Below, one piece after another: positions 14,101 to 29,100 of a stretch of 64,000 nucleotides of DNA. The notes under the pieces are model-generated. The model saw only the letters and a program-made list of their open reading frames with translations, did not search any database and was not told the DNA's origin. Numbering within the stretch: the stretch's first letter is position 1; the number at the start of each line of letters is the position of its first letter. Source of the DNA: Atrina japonica (Eukaryota > Mollusca > Bivalvia > Pterioida > Pinnidae); contig BROG01000799.1 in NCBI GenBank assembly GCA_030159075.1, positions 62,001 to 126,000 of the forward strand, read 5' to 3'. A program made the position numbers and the translations under genes.

Positions 14101-17100
14101 GAATGTGTTGGATTTTTTTTCAAATAAAGCCAGGGCACTTCATAAGATGTGCAAAAGAATGCACTGGAATAGATGACTGTGGTCATGTACAATGTACATC
14201 ATGTAACAGATTTTCTAATTAGGTAAAGGTGAAAGTGAAATCAATAGATAACATTTCAGTTTATATGATTTTAGTGTTCTTTTGAAAAGTCCCTTGTAAT
14301 GGATAGTTAACATATTAGATGTAATTCTAAATTTTGTTATGGGAATTTTAGGTTTTGGTCATCTTTCATTTGTATGTCAGTATTTGACACACTTACAACT
14401 AACCTAATCTTAGTAACACTTAGAGGAAGGCCATGTATTTTAAGTATCAATGCTTTAAGCCACTTCTTTAAAGATGAAGAGGGCGAGATCATTACAGAAG
14501 TTCAGAGGTTTTTACCATCTCATGATGAAGAAGGCGAGATCATTACAGAAGTTCAGAGGTTTTTACCATCTCATGATGAAGAAGGCAAGATCATTACAGA
14601 AGTTCAGAGGTTTTTATCATCTCATGATAAAAATGAGATCATTGCAAATGCTTATTGGAATTATTTAGACTATAACGATGTCAATAACAGAATTATTCAG
14701 ATTCATCCCATTCAATCATTCTCCATATGCTGCTACTAATTTGATGGGGGAGCTGTCAGCTTTCAGTACGTAAATTCTAAGTTGATTTTCTCCTCCAACA
14801 TGAAGAAATACCTCTTATTATATAAATGAAAAATATTTTTGAGTGCCGAAGTTTAAAAAATAACCAGGAAAATAAACTGCCCTCTCCTAAAGGTTGCACT
14901 AATGCCCAAAATATTAAATCTTATCTTTAGTTCTCATACTGTTTTGACTTAGATTGAGAAATGTATCGATATGAGCTAATGTATAAATTTCAAAGCATAT
15001 ATACAAACCTCCTATTTTAATGGGTTTTAATATGTAAACCCTTTGGCAATCTGTCGAGATACCATAGTGTAAATTATACATGATTGTGTCTTTATAACTT
15101 AATATATCTTAAACATAAATTAATCTTTTTTTTTTTTCACCTCAAAAGATTGGGATACTATGCAATAACATTGTTGTAATGAGTGAAATATTATCAATTG
15201 CTACGCCAGACATGGTCATATCTTAATATCTATGTATCAACACTAGTACAATCCAAATAAATTGCATGAACGTAATCGGGCACAATTAATTTAAATTAGT
15301 TATTAATATAATTTGATGAGTGACAAGGTTTTCAACTTGTATGACTTGTCAAAATTTCAAGTGGATGATTTTAGTAAATAGATAATAGTCACCAGTTTGC
15401 TTAATTATTTGTTTAAATTGTCTGATTGTTGCTCTGATTGACAATTCGAATTGTCTACCATGGGGTATTAGTTCTTCATAATATAGAAACAAGTACAGGT
15501 GACTAGCGATATCTCGAAGTCACAGGAACAATGAAAACCTCGAGGTATCCTGAGAGTTTTAAGTTTTGAAAGTTCCAGAAGTTGAAATTTCGACTGATGC
15601 AGGTTCTTAACATTATACTAAATAAGGGCTGTTTATTTTCGTAATTTGCATGCATTTTGAAATGATAAACAGTCTCCAACTAATTTTTGAACATAAATTA
15701 AAACATGTAAATATATTAGATCTTTATTATATATTCGGATAGGATGTAAGGTTGGATTGTTGACATAGGATAAAAAAACTCCTAAGATTTTTTTTGTTTT
15801 CAAATTGTTTGAATGAGGTCTATAAATTTCTGTTTAAGAGCTTAAGTAATTGGGTTATAAATTTTCCCCACATGTGTATGTAGTTTAACATATATTTATT
15901 TCATTCTGGTTTTGTATGTACATCCATAGAACAGGTGTATATTCACGGCACTTTGTCTTCATTGAAATAAAACAGTCTCCAGAACAAATCATGGAAACAA
16001 ACAGGTAAATAACATGTCATTAAGGACATGAAAACATTCAGACAAATTTACAATGTTTAAGGTGAAAATTGTATGTGGCATCAAGATTGACTTTGATCTT
16101 TGATGTACTTCTGTTTCTGGTAACTATAGCGATGTTCACAACTTGACACAGGCACACATTGTGTGATAAATCTTTTAAACTGTCTACAAAGTAGCTGTAG
16201 ATTTAAACATTACAAAAGTCATAATGCCTGCTTAATACACAAATCCAATAAAGACAGGGTGTAAATATTGATTATGTGTAGTAACAGTGCTATTACACCT
16301 TACACTCATTTAAACTGCTAATCCAGATTGCCAGAATATTTCCTTTTGACATTAAAAGCTACATGTAGTCAGATATTGAATAGAATGGATTTATTTATTT
16401 GTCAGTATTAATGGCTAATTAATTAATACTAAGAACACCCGATTCAAGGGTTTGATTGAGAAAAGACCATTCTTGTCAGCACAGTATGTTATAAAATAGT
16501 CGTAATTGTTCCACCATTTTATGGAAAATGACTACATGATATTCATGTAGCAATAATCATTTTTCACGTGTGCATGCTTCACCTATTATTAATAATCTAA
16601 AAATTGTACAGTTCTTTTTTCATGAATATATTATAATGACTTTGGCTTATCTAGGATATTAAAAGCCAATACAATTAAACAATTTTCAATCAAATGAATA
16701 TTATCTCATTTGAAAAGGAACACATGCATATATGTCAGCACCTGAAAGTAAAAAGGTATGATTTGCATATATAGATTAAGTGTTATCAAGGTGTCGACGG
16801 ATTTCCAAATGAGTTAGCAATAGTAACATGCATGCTTTAATCTATGACAACTCTCGCCCTAATTAGAGAGTGTTTGTGTACAAGTTGTCAGCAGCGTGCT
16901 TTAATCTATGACAACTCTCACCCTAGTTAGGGAGCTGTGAGCGCAGTATGCTTTAATCTATGACAACTCTCACCCTAGTTAGTGGTTTGTTAGAGCAGTA
17001 TGCTTTAATCTATGACAACTCTCACCCTATAATTAGGGAGCTGTCAGAGTAGCATACTTTAATCTATGACATTCCTAACTCGGCCAAATAGACATATTGG

Positions 17101-20100
17101 TCTATGTAAGACTAATTATTTTGTTTTGAGTATCACCAACCTGTCATGATTATTTGGCAGTAACATTCCTTTATTAAATATCTGCTGTTATTTCATACAA
17201 TTTTGATACATCCTGCTAAGTGAACAATCATTTCATTAAATCTATGACAACTCATACCCTAGTTAGTGCATTATTAGAGCAGTATGCTTTAATCTATGGC
17301 AACTCTCACCCTATACTCAAGGAGCTGTTAGAGCAGTATGCTTTAATCTATGACAACTCTCACCCTAGTTTGAGAGTTGTCAGAGCAGTATGCTTTAATC
17401 TATGACATTCCTAACTCGGCAAAGCAGACATATTGGTCTATGTAAGACTAATTATTTTGTTTTGAGTATCACCAACCTGTCATGATTATTTGGCAGTAAC
17501 ATTCCTTTATCAAATATCTTCCATTATTTCATATAATTTTGGTACATTCCTTTACCCTTAGGTGAACAATCATTTCATATACTGTAGGATACTTAAAGAT
17601 TTCCTTTTTTCTGTATCTCCGGTCAATATATTGGACAAACACATACCTCTAGAATTTCTAAAGCCAAACTGGTTCAGATGAGAGTTGTGTTTTACTGTAA
17701 GAAGGTTGTTTACATCTGTAGTGTTTAAAAGACATGATTTCAAATGAAGAATTTTAAAGTAAATTTGTATTTGTAATTCAAAGTCTTTTTGAATGTTTTT
17801 TTCTTTAGAGAGGAAAGTGTTTGGTAAACTGTTCCTTGTATTCACTGGCCTGTTTTATTGGTTTTATTTTGTACTTACATCAGAGAACAGTTGATAAGTG
17901 AGAAATTAGCTCTTTGTGTGGAAAAAAGGAACAGAGGAAAAAGAAATATAAATTCTGTTTTGTGTTTGGATCCTTCAGATTTTAATCATTTTCTTTTATT
18001 GTATACTGTGTACATTGGTTATCAGAAATATCTTGGAAGTATTTTTACCTATTATTAAAAAGGACTGAGTACAGTATAACAATGTCAGAGTTGTTTTAAA
18101 AGAAAACCTTGGTATTATACAAGAAAAAAGTTTTAAAATCTGTTCAAATGTAAAATGTCAGCCTTAATTGTCACCTCCACAATGGGAAACTGAGTCATTT
18201 ATATGATCTCTGATCTGAAGGCTGTATGTAATTCCCCAATGAGGAATGTTACCATGTACATGGTGTAGGTCATTCCTTCCATCTGTTCATAGGTACTACA
18301 GGGTACCTGCTTTGTCTGTATAACTCCTTGTACATTATCTGACTTATATCTTTGTGTCTTTTACTGAATAATGTGCATTTGGGCTTTTACTTTTGTGTGT
18401 GGAGATTTACATGATTTAAAACTTTGTCATTTGTGGGTGACATTTCAGTAAATGTTACTGTACCTGGATTTTTACTGTGTAACTCTTGTACAGTATTTGA
18501 GTTACACTTTGTTTTTTTTTCAGAGAATTTCAGACATACATGTAGAACATATGGGAATTTGGGCTTTCATAATTTTTCTCAAAATTACAATGTCTAGTAT
18601 TTTATTTGGTGAAATTTCAGTATTAGTAGCGATATATATTTAGGGTACCTTTTGTCCATGTTAATCCTCCAACATTTTGTCCAATTTAATTTTAACAAAA
18701 TATGTAAATGTAAAAATTTGTATGCCTGTGTATACTTTTTTTTTGTTATTGTATATCAATCTTAGCAGTAAAAAAAGACAAACAAATTTTGAAAAAACAC
18801 AGCTAATGCCCCTTTAAATATCTTGTGATGAAAGAGAAAGAAAATTGCTATACTAATCAATACCTTTAAGTACAACTACAGTTGAACCAGTCTCCAGCAG
18901 AGTCCCCTGTCATAAAAATCTACTTGTTTTAAGAAATTTGCTGAGTTGGACCTCCATGGCTAAGTAGTTAGAGTATAGTGCCTTAAACCATGAAGTCTCT
19001 CAACTCTAGTCAGGGTGGGTTTTAGATGGAAACGAAGCGGATTTTGTGAGAAAGTTTGATGGTTTACCTGCAGAAGGTCGAATGTCTGTTCCTGGGTACA
19101 GCATTAAAAACTGGCTGCCATCATATGACTGAAGAATTGTTGGCATAAAACACAGTTCAGACAAACACAATCTGATATACACTTGTTGTTTTGACAACTT
19201 ACATTTACATAAATGTTAAATGTGTTAATTTATGTCATTGTGTTAATTATAGAAATTCTGGAAAATACTTCCCAAAGAAGAACAAAGTGAGATAATATTT
19301 TAAATGCATACAATGTGATTGTTCATTTCAAGTACAGGTTTAATGGAATTCTTTAAGTACAATGTACTTGGCAATTTGCCTATTCAGGGCACTTGTAAAA
19401 TATAACTTCCTTTAGTTTGAATTCATCATTGTTTGTTAGTGCACTTCGATGCAGGTGACAAATGCATCATAGGTGTACATGTATGGTATGATTTGTTACA
19501 CTGAGATTCTTCAAGGATTTTACATTTTGTACTGCCCTTCTCTCAAGACTTTAAAATCTAGGCTTTGAATTCTACCAATTGTGTCGCTGTATTGAAAGAT
19601 CACTGCCATTTAAGCATTAAATATGTTTACAGGATTTTTGTCCTCATGATATACTGAACAAAATTATTATAATTGAGTTTTTATGATAAAAATCAATGAG
19701 TGGAAAGTTTATATTCAAAATTTAAATTACTGTCTATAAGTGACTGAAAAGCAATTTTTAATGATGTGTACATTCACATTATATGTTAAGTGATGGCACT
19801 TGATGTCAAAGTCTTTTTCATAATTAAATGATTCTAATAGTGATAATTTACAGATAATTTTGTTGATGAATTGGTAAGGTCTTCCTTCTAAAATTTACAA
19901 AATACAGTAGAAAATAAAAATCATTTTCCTTTTCTTTTTCGGTCTTTAAGTTAAGAATTTCATTTAAAAGGGCATTAGCCGTGTTTTCCGAAATAAATTA
20001 TTTCGGTTTTTTTCTACTTTTATTACTTGTACTTTATGTGTAATATATACAAATAGTAATATTGAATTAATCAATTGCAAGTGAAAAAGTGACAAACCTG

Positions 20101-23100
20101 GGTTTCTCAATCAATTTAATTTTAACAAAATATGTAAATGTAAGAATTTTTATGCTTGTGTATACATCTTTTTTGTTATTGTATATCAATCTAAACAATA
20201 AAAAAAGACAAACAAATTTTGAAAAAACACAGCTAATGCCCCTTTAAATATCTAGTTGATGAAAGATCAAGAAAATTGCTATACTAATCAATACCTTTAA
20301 GTACAACTACAGTTGAACCAGTCTCCAGCAGAGTCCCTTGTCATAAAAAACTAAATGTACTTATTTTAAGAAATTCGCTGTGTTGGACATTTTTTTTTTT
20401 ACATAAAACCACTATTGTCAGAGATGATATTTATTGTAAGATAATATGTTATGAGTACTTGGTGTGGGTGCTATGTGTTCATCTGTCTTGAGAGATAACA
20501 TTTTACAGGTAGATGTCAGGGCTCTTTCTATAATATCCACAGGGCCATGAGTACTTGGCGTGGGTGCTATATGTTCATCTGTCTTGAGAGATAACATTTT
20601 ACAGGTAGATGTCAGGGCTCTTTCTATAATATCCAAAGGGCCATGAGTACTTGGTGTGGGTGCTATGTGTTTATCAGTCTTGAGTGATAACATTTTACAG
20701 GTAGATGGCAGGGCTCTTTCTATAATATCCACAGGGCCATGAGTACTTGGTGTGGGTGCTATGTGTTTATCAGTCTTGAGAGATAACATTTTACAGGTAG
20801 ATGGCAGGGCTCTTTCTATAATATCACATCTGTCTTGAGTGATAACATTTTACAGGTAGATGTCAGGGCTCTTTCTATAATATCCACAGGGCCATGAGTA
20901 CTTGGTGTGGGTGCTATGTGCTCATCTGTCTTGAGTGATAATATTTTACAGGTAGATGTCAGGGCTCTTTCTATAATATCCACAGGGCCATGAGTACTTG
21001 GTGTGGGTGCTATGTGCTCATCTGTCTTGGGTGATAATATTTTACAGGTAGATGGCAGGGCTCTTTCTATAATATCCACAGGGCCATGAGTACTTGGTGT
21101 GGGTGCTATGTGTTTATCAGTCTTGTGAGATAACATTTTACAGGTAGATGTCAGGGCTCTTTCTATAATATCCACAGGGCCATGAGTACTTGGTGTGGGT
21201 GCTATGTGCTCATCTGTCTTGAGTGATAACATTTTACAGGTAGATGTCAGGGCTCTTTCTATAATATCCACAGGGCCATGAGTACTTGGTGTGGGTGCTA
21301 TGTGCTCATCAGTCTTGAGAGATAACATTTTACAGGTAGATGGCAGGGCTCTTTCTATAATATCCACAGGGCCATGACTACTTGGTGTATGTGCTATGTG
21401 CTCATCAGTCTTGAGAGATAACATTTTACAGGTAGATGGGATTGTATTTGTTGATCTGTTTTAAAAGACAAAATTTTTACAGGTAGATGGTGAGGTATGT
21501 GTTGATCTTTCTAGAGAGACAGCATTTTACAAGTAGATGGGGGTGGTATGTGTTATCTGTCTAGAAAGACAACATCTTACAGGTAGATGAGGTGATATGC
21601 GTGATCTCTCTAGAGAGACAATATTTTACAGGTAGATGGGGTGGTATGTGTTGAACTGTATAGAGAGACAGCATTTTGCAGGTAGATGGGGTGGTATGTG
21701 TCGATCTGTTTTGAGAAACAGCATTTTACAGGTAGATGGGATGGTATGTGTTGAGAGACAACATCTTACAGGTAGATGGGGTGGTATTTATTGATCTTTC
21801 TACAGAGACAGCATTTTACAGGTACATGTAGGATGGGTGGTATGTGTTATCTGTCTAGAGAGACAGCATTTTACAGGTAGATGGGATGGTATGTGTTGAT
21901 CTGTTTTGAGAGACAACATTTTATAGGTAGATGGGATGGTATGTGTTGATCTTTTCTTGAGAGACAGCATTTTACAGGTAGATGGGATGGTATGTGTTGA
22001 TCTGTCTTGAGAGATAACATTTTACAGGTAGATGGGATGGTATGTGTTGATCTTTTCTTGAGAGACATCATTTTACAGGTAGATGGGATGGTATGTGTTG
22101 ATCTGTCTTGAGAGATAACATTTTACAGGTAGATGGGATGGTATGTGTTGATCTGTCTTGAGAGATAACATTTAACAGGTAGATGGGATGATATGTGTTG
22201 ATCTGTCTTGAGAGACAGCATTTTACAGGTAAATGGTATAGTATATGTTGATCTGTCTAGAGAGAAAGCCTTTTACAGGTAGATGGGATGGTATGTGTTG
22301 ATCTGTCTTGAGAGACAGCATTTTACATCAAGATGGGATGGTATGTGTTGAACTGTCTAGAGAGACAGCATTTTACAGGTAGATGGCAGGGCTCTTTCTA
22401 TAATATCCACAGGGCCATGACTACTTGGTGTATGTGCTATGTGCTCATCAGTCTTGAGAGATAACATTTTACAGGTAGATGGGATTGTATTTGTTGATCT
22501 GTTTTAAAAGACAAAATTTTACAGGTAGATGGTGAGGTATGTGTTGATCTTTCTAGAGAGACAGCATTTTACAAGTAGATGGGGTGGTATGTGTTATCTG
22601 TCTAGAAAGACAACATCTTACAGGTAGATGAGGTGATATGCGTGATCTCTCTAGAGAGACAATATTTTACAGGTAGATGGGGTGGTATGTGTTGAACTGT
22701 ATAGAGAGACAGCATTTTGCAGGTAGATGGGGTGGTATGTGTCGATCTGTTTTGAGAAACAGCATTTTACAGGTAGATGGGATGGTATGTGTTGAGAGAC
22801 AACATCTTACAGGTAGATGGGGTGGTATTTATTGATCTTTCTACAGAGACAGCATTTTACAGGTACATGTAGGATGGGTGGTATGTGTTATCTGTCTAGA
22901 GAGACAGCATTTTACAGGTAGATGGGATGGTATGTGTTGATCTGTTTTGAGAGACAACATTTTATAGGTAGATGGGATGGTATGTGTTGATCTTTTCTTG
23001 AGAGACAGCATTTTACAGGTAGATGGGATGGTATGTGTTGATCTGTCTTGAGAGATAACATTTTACAGGTAGATGGGATGGTATGTGTTGATCTTTTCTT

Positions 23101-26100
23101 GAGAGACACATCATTTTACAGGTAGATGGGATGGTATGTGTTGATCTGTCTTGAGAGATAACATTTTACAGGTAGATGGGATGGTATGTGTTGATCTGTC
23201 TTGAGAGATAACATTTAACAGGTAGATGGGATGATATGTGTTGATCTGTCTTGAGAGACAGCATTTTACAGGTAAATGGTATAGTATATGTTGATCTGTC
23301 TAGAGAGAAAGCCTTTTACAGGTAGATGGGATGGTATGTGTTGATCTGTCTTGAGAGACAGCATTTTACATCAAGATGGGATGGTATGTGTTGAACTGTC
23401 TAGAGAGACAGCATTTTACAGGTAGATGGGATGGTATGTGTTGATCTTTTTTTGAGAGACAACATCTTACAGGTAGATGGGATGGTATATGTTGATCTGT
23501 TTTGAGAGACAGCATTTTACAGGTAAATGGTGTGGTATATGTTGATCTGTCTAGAGAGACAGCCTTTTACAGGTAGATGGGATGGTATGTGTTGTTCTGT
23601 CTTGAGAGATAACATTTTACAGGTAGATGGGATGGTATGTGTTGATCTGTCATGAGAGACAGCATTTTACAGGTAAATGGTATAGTATATGTTGATCTGT
23701 CTTGAGAGACAGCATTTTACAGGTAGATGGGATGGTATGTGTTGATCTGTCTTGAGAGACAACATTTTACAGGTAGATGGGATGGTATGTGTTGATCTGT
23801 CTTGAGAGATAACATTTTACAGGTAGATGGGATGGTATGTGTTGATCTGTCTTGAGAGACAGCATTTTACAGGTAGATGGGATGGTATGTGTTGATCTGT
23901 CTTGAGAGACAACATTTTACAGGTAGATGGGATGTTATGTGTTGATCTAAATGGCAGGCCTCTATCATAGTATCCACAGAGCCATGATTCAGCCCCATCC
24001 CCAATTTAAATGCATGTATTTTTTCCCAATATGATGAAAATATTACCGATTTGATGTTGAATGCATGATGGTAATGAAAAAAAATGAAGATAATGTAAGG
24101 GGTAATGCATTTAAAAGATGCATTTAGGTTTCCATGTGTGTACAATTTTCCCCAAAATTGACAGAAAAAGGCCTGGATGAGGTGGTGTGAGTTATCTTGA
24201 TAGACAATAGTTTTCTGTAGACAGGATGGTATGTTCTTCTGTCTTGATAGACAATAGTTTTCTGTAGATAGGATGGTATGTTCTTCTGTCTTGAGAAACA
24301 ATAGTTTTCTGTAGATAGGATGGTATGTTCTTCTGTCTTAAGAGACAATAGTTTTCTGTAGATAGGATGGTATGTTCTTCTGTCTTAAGAGATAATGGTT
24401 TTCTGTAGATAGGATGGTATGTTCTTCTGTCTTAAGAGATAATAGTTTTCTGTAGATAGGATGGTATGTTCTTCTGTCTTAAGAAACAATAGTTTTCTGT
24501 AGATAGGATGGTATGTTCTTCTGTCTTGAGAAACAATATTTTATATGTAGATGGTGTGGTATGTTTTACAACTGATAGTGTTTAGATTTAATACACTGGC
24601 AGATCATCCAGATGATAGATAACTGAAGTTGTAAAACATTTTTGTTCACTGAACAGAAGGTCACTGTCTTAACTGGGTAGTGTTTTAACAGGTTTGTTAC
24701 ACAGGTCTTTAATTTGCTGTTTCATTTATTACTTTCAGGTAATTCATCATGACAGCGTCAAGCTTGGACGTTCAAAAGAAGAATTTCTTCAAATCAACGG
24801 ACCTCTGCTTGCTACAGCAGCTCAAGTTATTGTTTTACTGACAGATGCATCAACTGCATCCCCTTTTGTTTTCCATGAGGTACTATTTGCTGATTGGCTG
24901 GGCAAAAAACTAGTGTCAGCCATGTTCAAAAATGTCTGGCACAATATGAGGGCATCACTGAAGGCTGTACTTGGTAAGAAAATATTTAAAAATTTGTTTG
25001 CAGTTGACTGTTAAGCAGTATGTGAGACATGAATACATTAATAACAGAGGATTTGAAATGAAAAATAATTTTCTGGTCAACCTTACCAATGAATTACTAA
25101 ATTTCACTGGTCATACCAAACTTTTATGGGTCCTTATACATATTACTGAAAAAAGTAATAGACAAATAAACTGTTCATTTATTTATTCATTTTCCAGCTC
25201 AATCTCCCTCACTATATCATTCATCAAACTTTCAGTCTATGGCTGGCCCAAAAGTTTCTTTTTGGGTGAATAAAATTTCAGAACTACTGGTCCAAATGAT
25301 AAAGTGGTGGCCCAAATGTTTTGGACAAAATCATCGTAAAAAGTTAAGAAAAATATACAAAGAGGACCAGTAATATATCATTCCTATATCTACTGCTCAA
25401 TTAGTCTTTACCTGCACATTGTGGAAAACCTATATACATGTAATATACACTATTATTTTTCACTGCCGGTACATGTATATTTCTTATGTAAAACCATATA
25501 TTTCTTAAAGTGTTCTGAAGTCATTTCTTTTTTACATTTCAATGAAATTTAACTATTAAACAAATTCAGTTTCATTATGTTTTTCTATTTTTGATTTTCT
25601 GAATAAAAAATTAAAGGATTTTTTTTATTAAATCAGAAATTTTTTTCTTTTTTGTGAGGAAAATTCTCTGTATGGGCAAGTAGAATTGTGATGTCTAATT
25701 TTTATTTTTTGTTTAATTCTCAAGATTTTGAAACTCCAAATTAGAAAAATTTTAGGGGTTTTACATAGAATATATACTTATATAGTAAAACACTTAGCAG
25801 TATCACTGATAACAGTGTACAAAATGTATGAATAGAAGAATACTGCACGTCTGCAGGCCTATTTTATAAACATCGTTCTTCTTGGGAATCTCAGTTCCTG
25901 GAAAAAATACCGGTGAAAAACAAACACTGGGTCAGTTATAAACAACTATTTTAATGCACATTAAAAGGATATAACAAATGTATGTCAGTGGGTCAAATGT
26001 GAATTCGGTTGAAAATATAAACTTTGGGTCGAACGATCCCTGACCCTGTTTAAGCTGTTAGCAATGACAGTTTAAAAATGTTGAAGACAAATAAATATAA

Positions 26101-29100
26101 ACTTCTTCGCTGGACTTGAATGCGTTTTAATCAGCAGGAATCATGCCACTGCTAGCTGCATTGAAGTCAAATCTATCCAATTACAAGCACTTCTTGAGTA
26201 AACACATCTTTGAACGACTTTTAAATCACACTATTCACTAGGAGTATGTGATACTCGCTGTCAGCCATGACAGGTCGATGTTTAATCAAAGGTTGTCACA
26301 CGATCAGACGTTATCATTTCTGCACATGGATAAGATAGCCTATTACTTAAAAATTGACACAAAATAGAGGATTATGTCTTGTCTATAAATAAATGACGAC
26401 TGTGACATGAATTTAGCAGGACGGTAGGGCACTCACCCAAACTTTTGGGGCAAGTAACTACTTCAGTACTTGTCTTTGATCAACTTCTGGTCACCCAGAC
26501 ACTAAAGCTGGTGACCGACTTTATCAGATGCTGATAAAATCCTCTGGTCGTACCCAGCGTTTCCACAAAAATCAGGATTGGATGATGCAAACATTTACCG
26601 GCCGTTTGGACCGATTATTTGACAAATTTTACCGGACTTTTGTCAAATTTACCGTTTTTGCCGATGAGACTGGCAGATTTCAAAAACTCTAACATTTTAT
26701 AAATTACTAGACTGAAACTAACCACATTCAATACAGAAATCTTATAAAAGTGTTACAGACATGTTAGGTTGTAAGTTCTGTGAAGTAATGTCTTGTGTGA
26801 CTACCATTCAGGCATCACTGAGGTCAGTAAGATTGTTTGCTGTTTCTGTAATTCTGTAATTTTGTAATTAAGGTTTGTATAACTCAAGAGGCTGAAAGAC
26901 ATTAAAAATGGTTTGCATGCACCATAAAGTTAATTGACAACATATATAATAGTATATGCCTTCGTATCTGCCCATGTGTATTTTCAGTATTCAAATTTCC
27001 TCAAGACAAGGTTTAGGTTTGTTATATACCTAACTACCGGTACAAAGAAGTTGATAAAGCAAAGATTGAACGCTGATTTGGTCTTTTATTTCTTATATGG
27101 GAAAGTGTTGCAGTTTACTACAGAACATGTCAATAGCTTAGTTTTAGTGATTGACATCAAAAGCTTCCCGATTCATATCCCAGCTAAGTCTGATTCACTA
27201 TAAGTCTTAACTCTCTATGAAATCGATTTAAGGTGTCCTTTGGGTGAGACTTAACACCAGAGTTCACATGCCAGGGTAGGTCATGGAATGTTGAAGAATC
27301 CTCACTCCAATAATACATATATACAAAACTACAAATATATTTCTATCTGTATCATCAGACTGCACGCGATGGTTTTGGCGGATGGATTCAACAAGAGCTA
27401 GCTTGAGTTGAAACCATCCACTACAAAGATCAAGTGCAGCCTGATGATATGGATAGAAACATTTGTGTGGTTTTGTATTTATTACATGTCTCTTATTTAT
27501 CAATACAGAAATTTAAAATTCATTCCACTTCTAATGACGCCATCAAATATTATTGTACTCTGTTAGGCTAAAACTACAATTATATATTGTACTCTGTTAG
27601 GCTAAACCTATATTTATATATTGTACTCTGTTTATGATAAACCTAACATTATATATTGTATTCTGTTAAGCTAAACCTAGAATTATATTTGTACTCTGTT
27701 TTGGGTAAACCTAGAATTATATATTGTACTCTGTTTTGGGTAAACCTAGAATTATATATTGTACTCTGTTAGGATAAACCTAGAATTATATATTGTACTC
27801 TGTTAGGGTAAACCTAGAATTATATATTGTACTCTGTTTAGGATAAACCTTGAATTATATATTGTACTCTGTTAGGGTAAACCTAGAATTATATATTGTA
27901 CTTTGTTAAGGTTAACCTAGAATTATATATTGTACTCTGTTTAGGGTAAACCTAGAATTATATATTGTACTCTGTTTAGGATAAACCTTGAATTATATAT
28001 TGTACTCTGTTAGGGTAAACCTAGAATTATATATTGTACTCTGTTAGGGTAAACCTAACATTATATATTGTACTCTGTTAGGGTAAACCTAGAATTATAT
28101 ATTGTACTCTGTTTAGGATAAACCTTGAATTATATATTGTACTCTGTTAGGGTAAACCTAGAATTATATATTGTACTCTGTTTTGGGTAAACCTTGAACT
28201 ATATATTGTACTCTGTTAGGGTAAACCTAGAATTATATATTGTACTCTGTTTTGGGTAAACCTAACATTATATATTGTACTCTGTTATGGTAAACCTAGA
28301 ATTATATATTGTACTCTGTTAGGGTAAACCTATAATTATATATTGTACTCTGTTTAGGGTAAATCTAGAATTATATATTGTACTCTGTTTAGGGTAAATC
28401 TAGAATTATATATTGTACTCTGTTTAGGATAAACCTAACATTATATATTGTACTCTGTTAGGCTAAACCTAACATTATATATTGTACTCTGTTTAGGATA
28501 AACCTTGAATTATATATTGTACTCTGTTAGGCTAAACCTAACATTATATATTATACTCTGTTTAGGATAAACCTTGAATTATATATTGTACTCTGTTAGG
28601 CTAAACCTAACATTATATATTATACTCTGTTTAGGATAAACCTAACATTATATATTGTACTCTGTTTAGGATAAACCTAACATTATATATTGTACTCTGT
28701 TAGGCTAAACCTAACATTATATATTGTACTCTGTTTTGGGTAAACCTAAAATTATATATTGTACTCTGTTTAGGATAAACCTAGAATTATATATTACACT
28801 CTGTTTTGGACCTGTTAAAACATGCTGTTATATGGTACATGTACTTGCCATAGCTTAGTATTTATATATACCTATGTAATTGATTGATGGTGGAATACAA
28901 AGATGGGGTGTTAGATAAGACTTTTATCTACAGTCTTCATTTACCTGAAATATTGGTTTTCCTTTTTTAATTAACTTCATCCAACAAATCTAGAGAGTGA
29001 ATTGATAGATATAATGAATTTCCTAACTTATATCCTGAGATCAAAAGGTGCAATCAACTCTGGTATTAAAACGATATTTGAAGAATGCGAGCTTAGATAT

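Larger units (their letters stand above)
5009..24738 (+). other. Intron 1 of the TIR gene (19.7 kb)
   Basis: A GT-AG intron, phase 0. It contains, in order: a TA run, a MITE, and 43-bp and 60-bp arrays; a second MITE, SINEs A and B and a 51-bp array; a 56-bp array with its duplication, a duplicated TTAA MITE and another SINE; and a continuous block of related 96-bp and 50-bp arrays from 20451 to 24560. Stretches 6100-7600, 8350-9140, 10660-11920, 13210-14470, 14640-16820, 17580-18680 and 19170-19960 are AT-rich, with no gene, RNA or repeat that I recognise. Confidence 0.8.

Noticed and set aside
14374..14739. 121-codon frame with three 17-residue repeats
   Set aside because: It lies within intron 1, is driven by a 51-bp minisatellite, and has no flanking splice pattern or domain.
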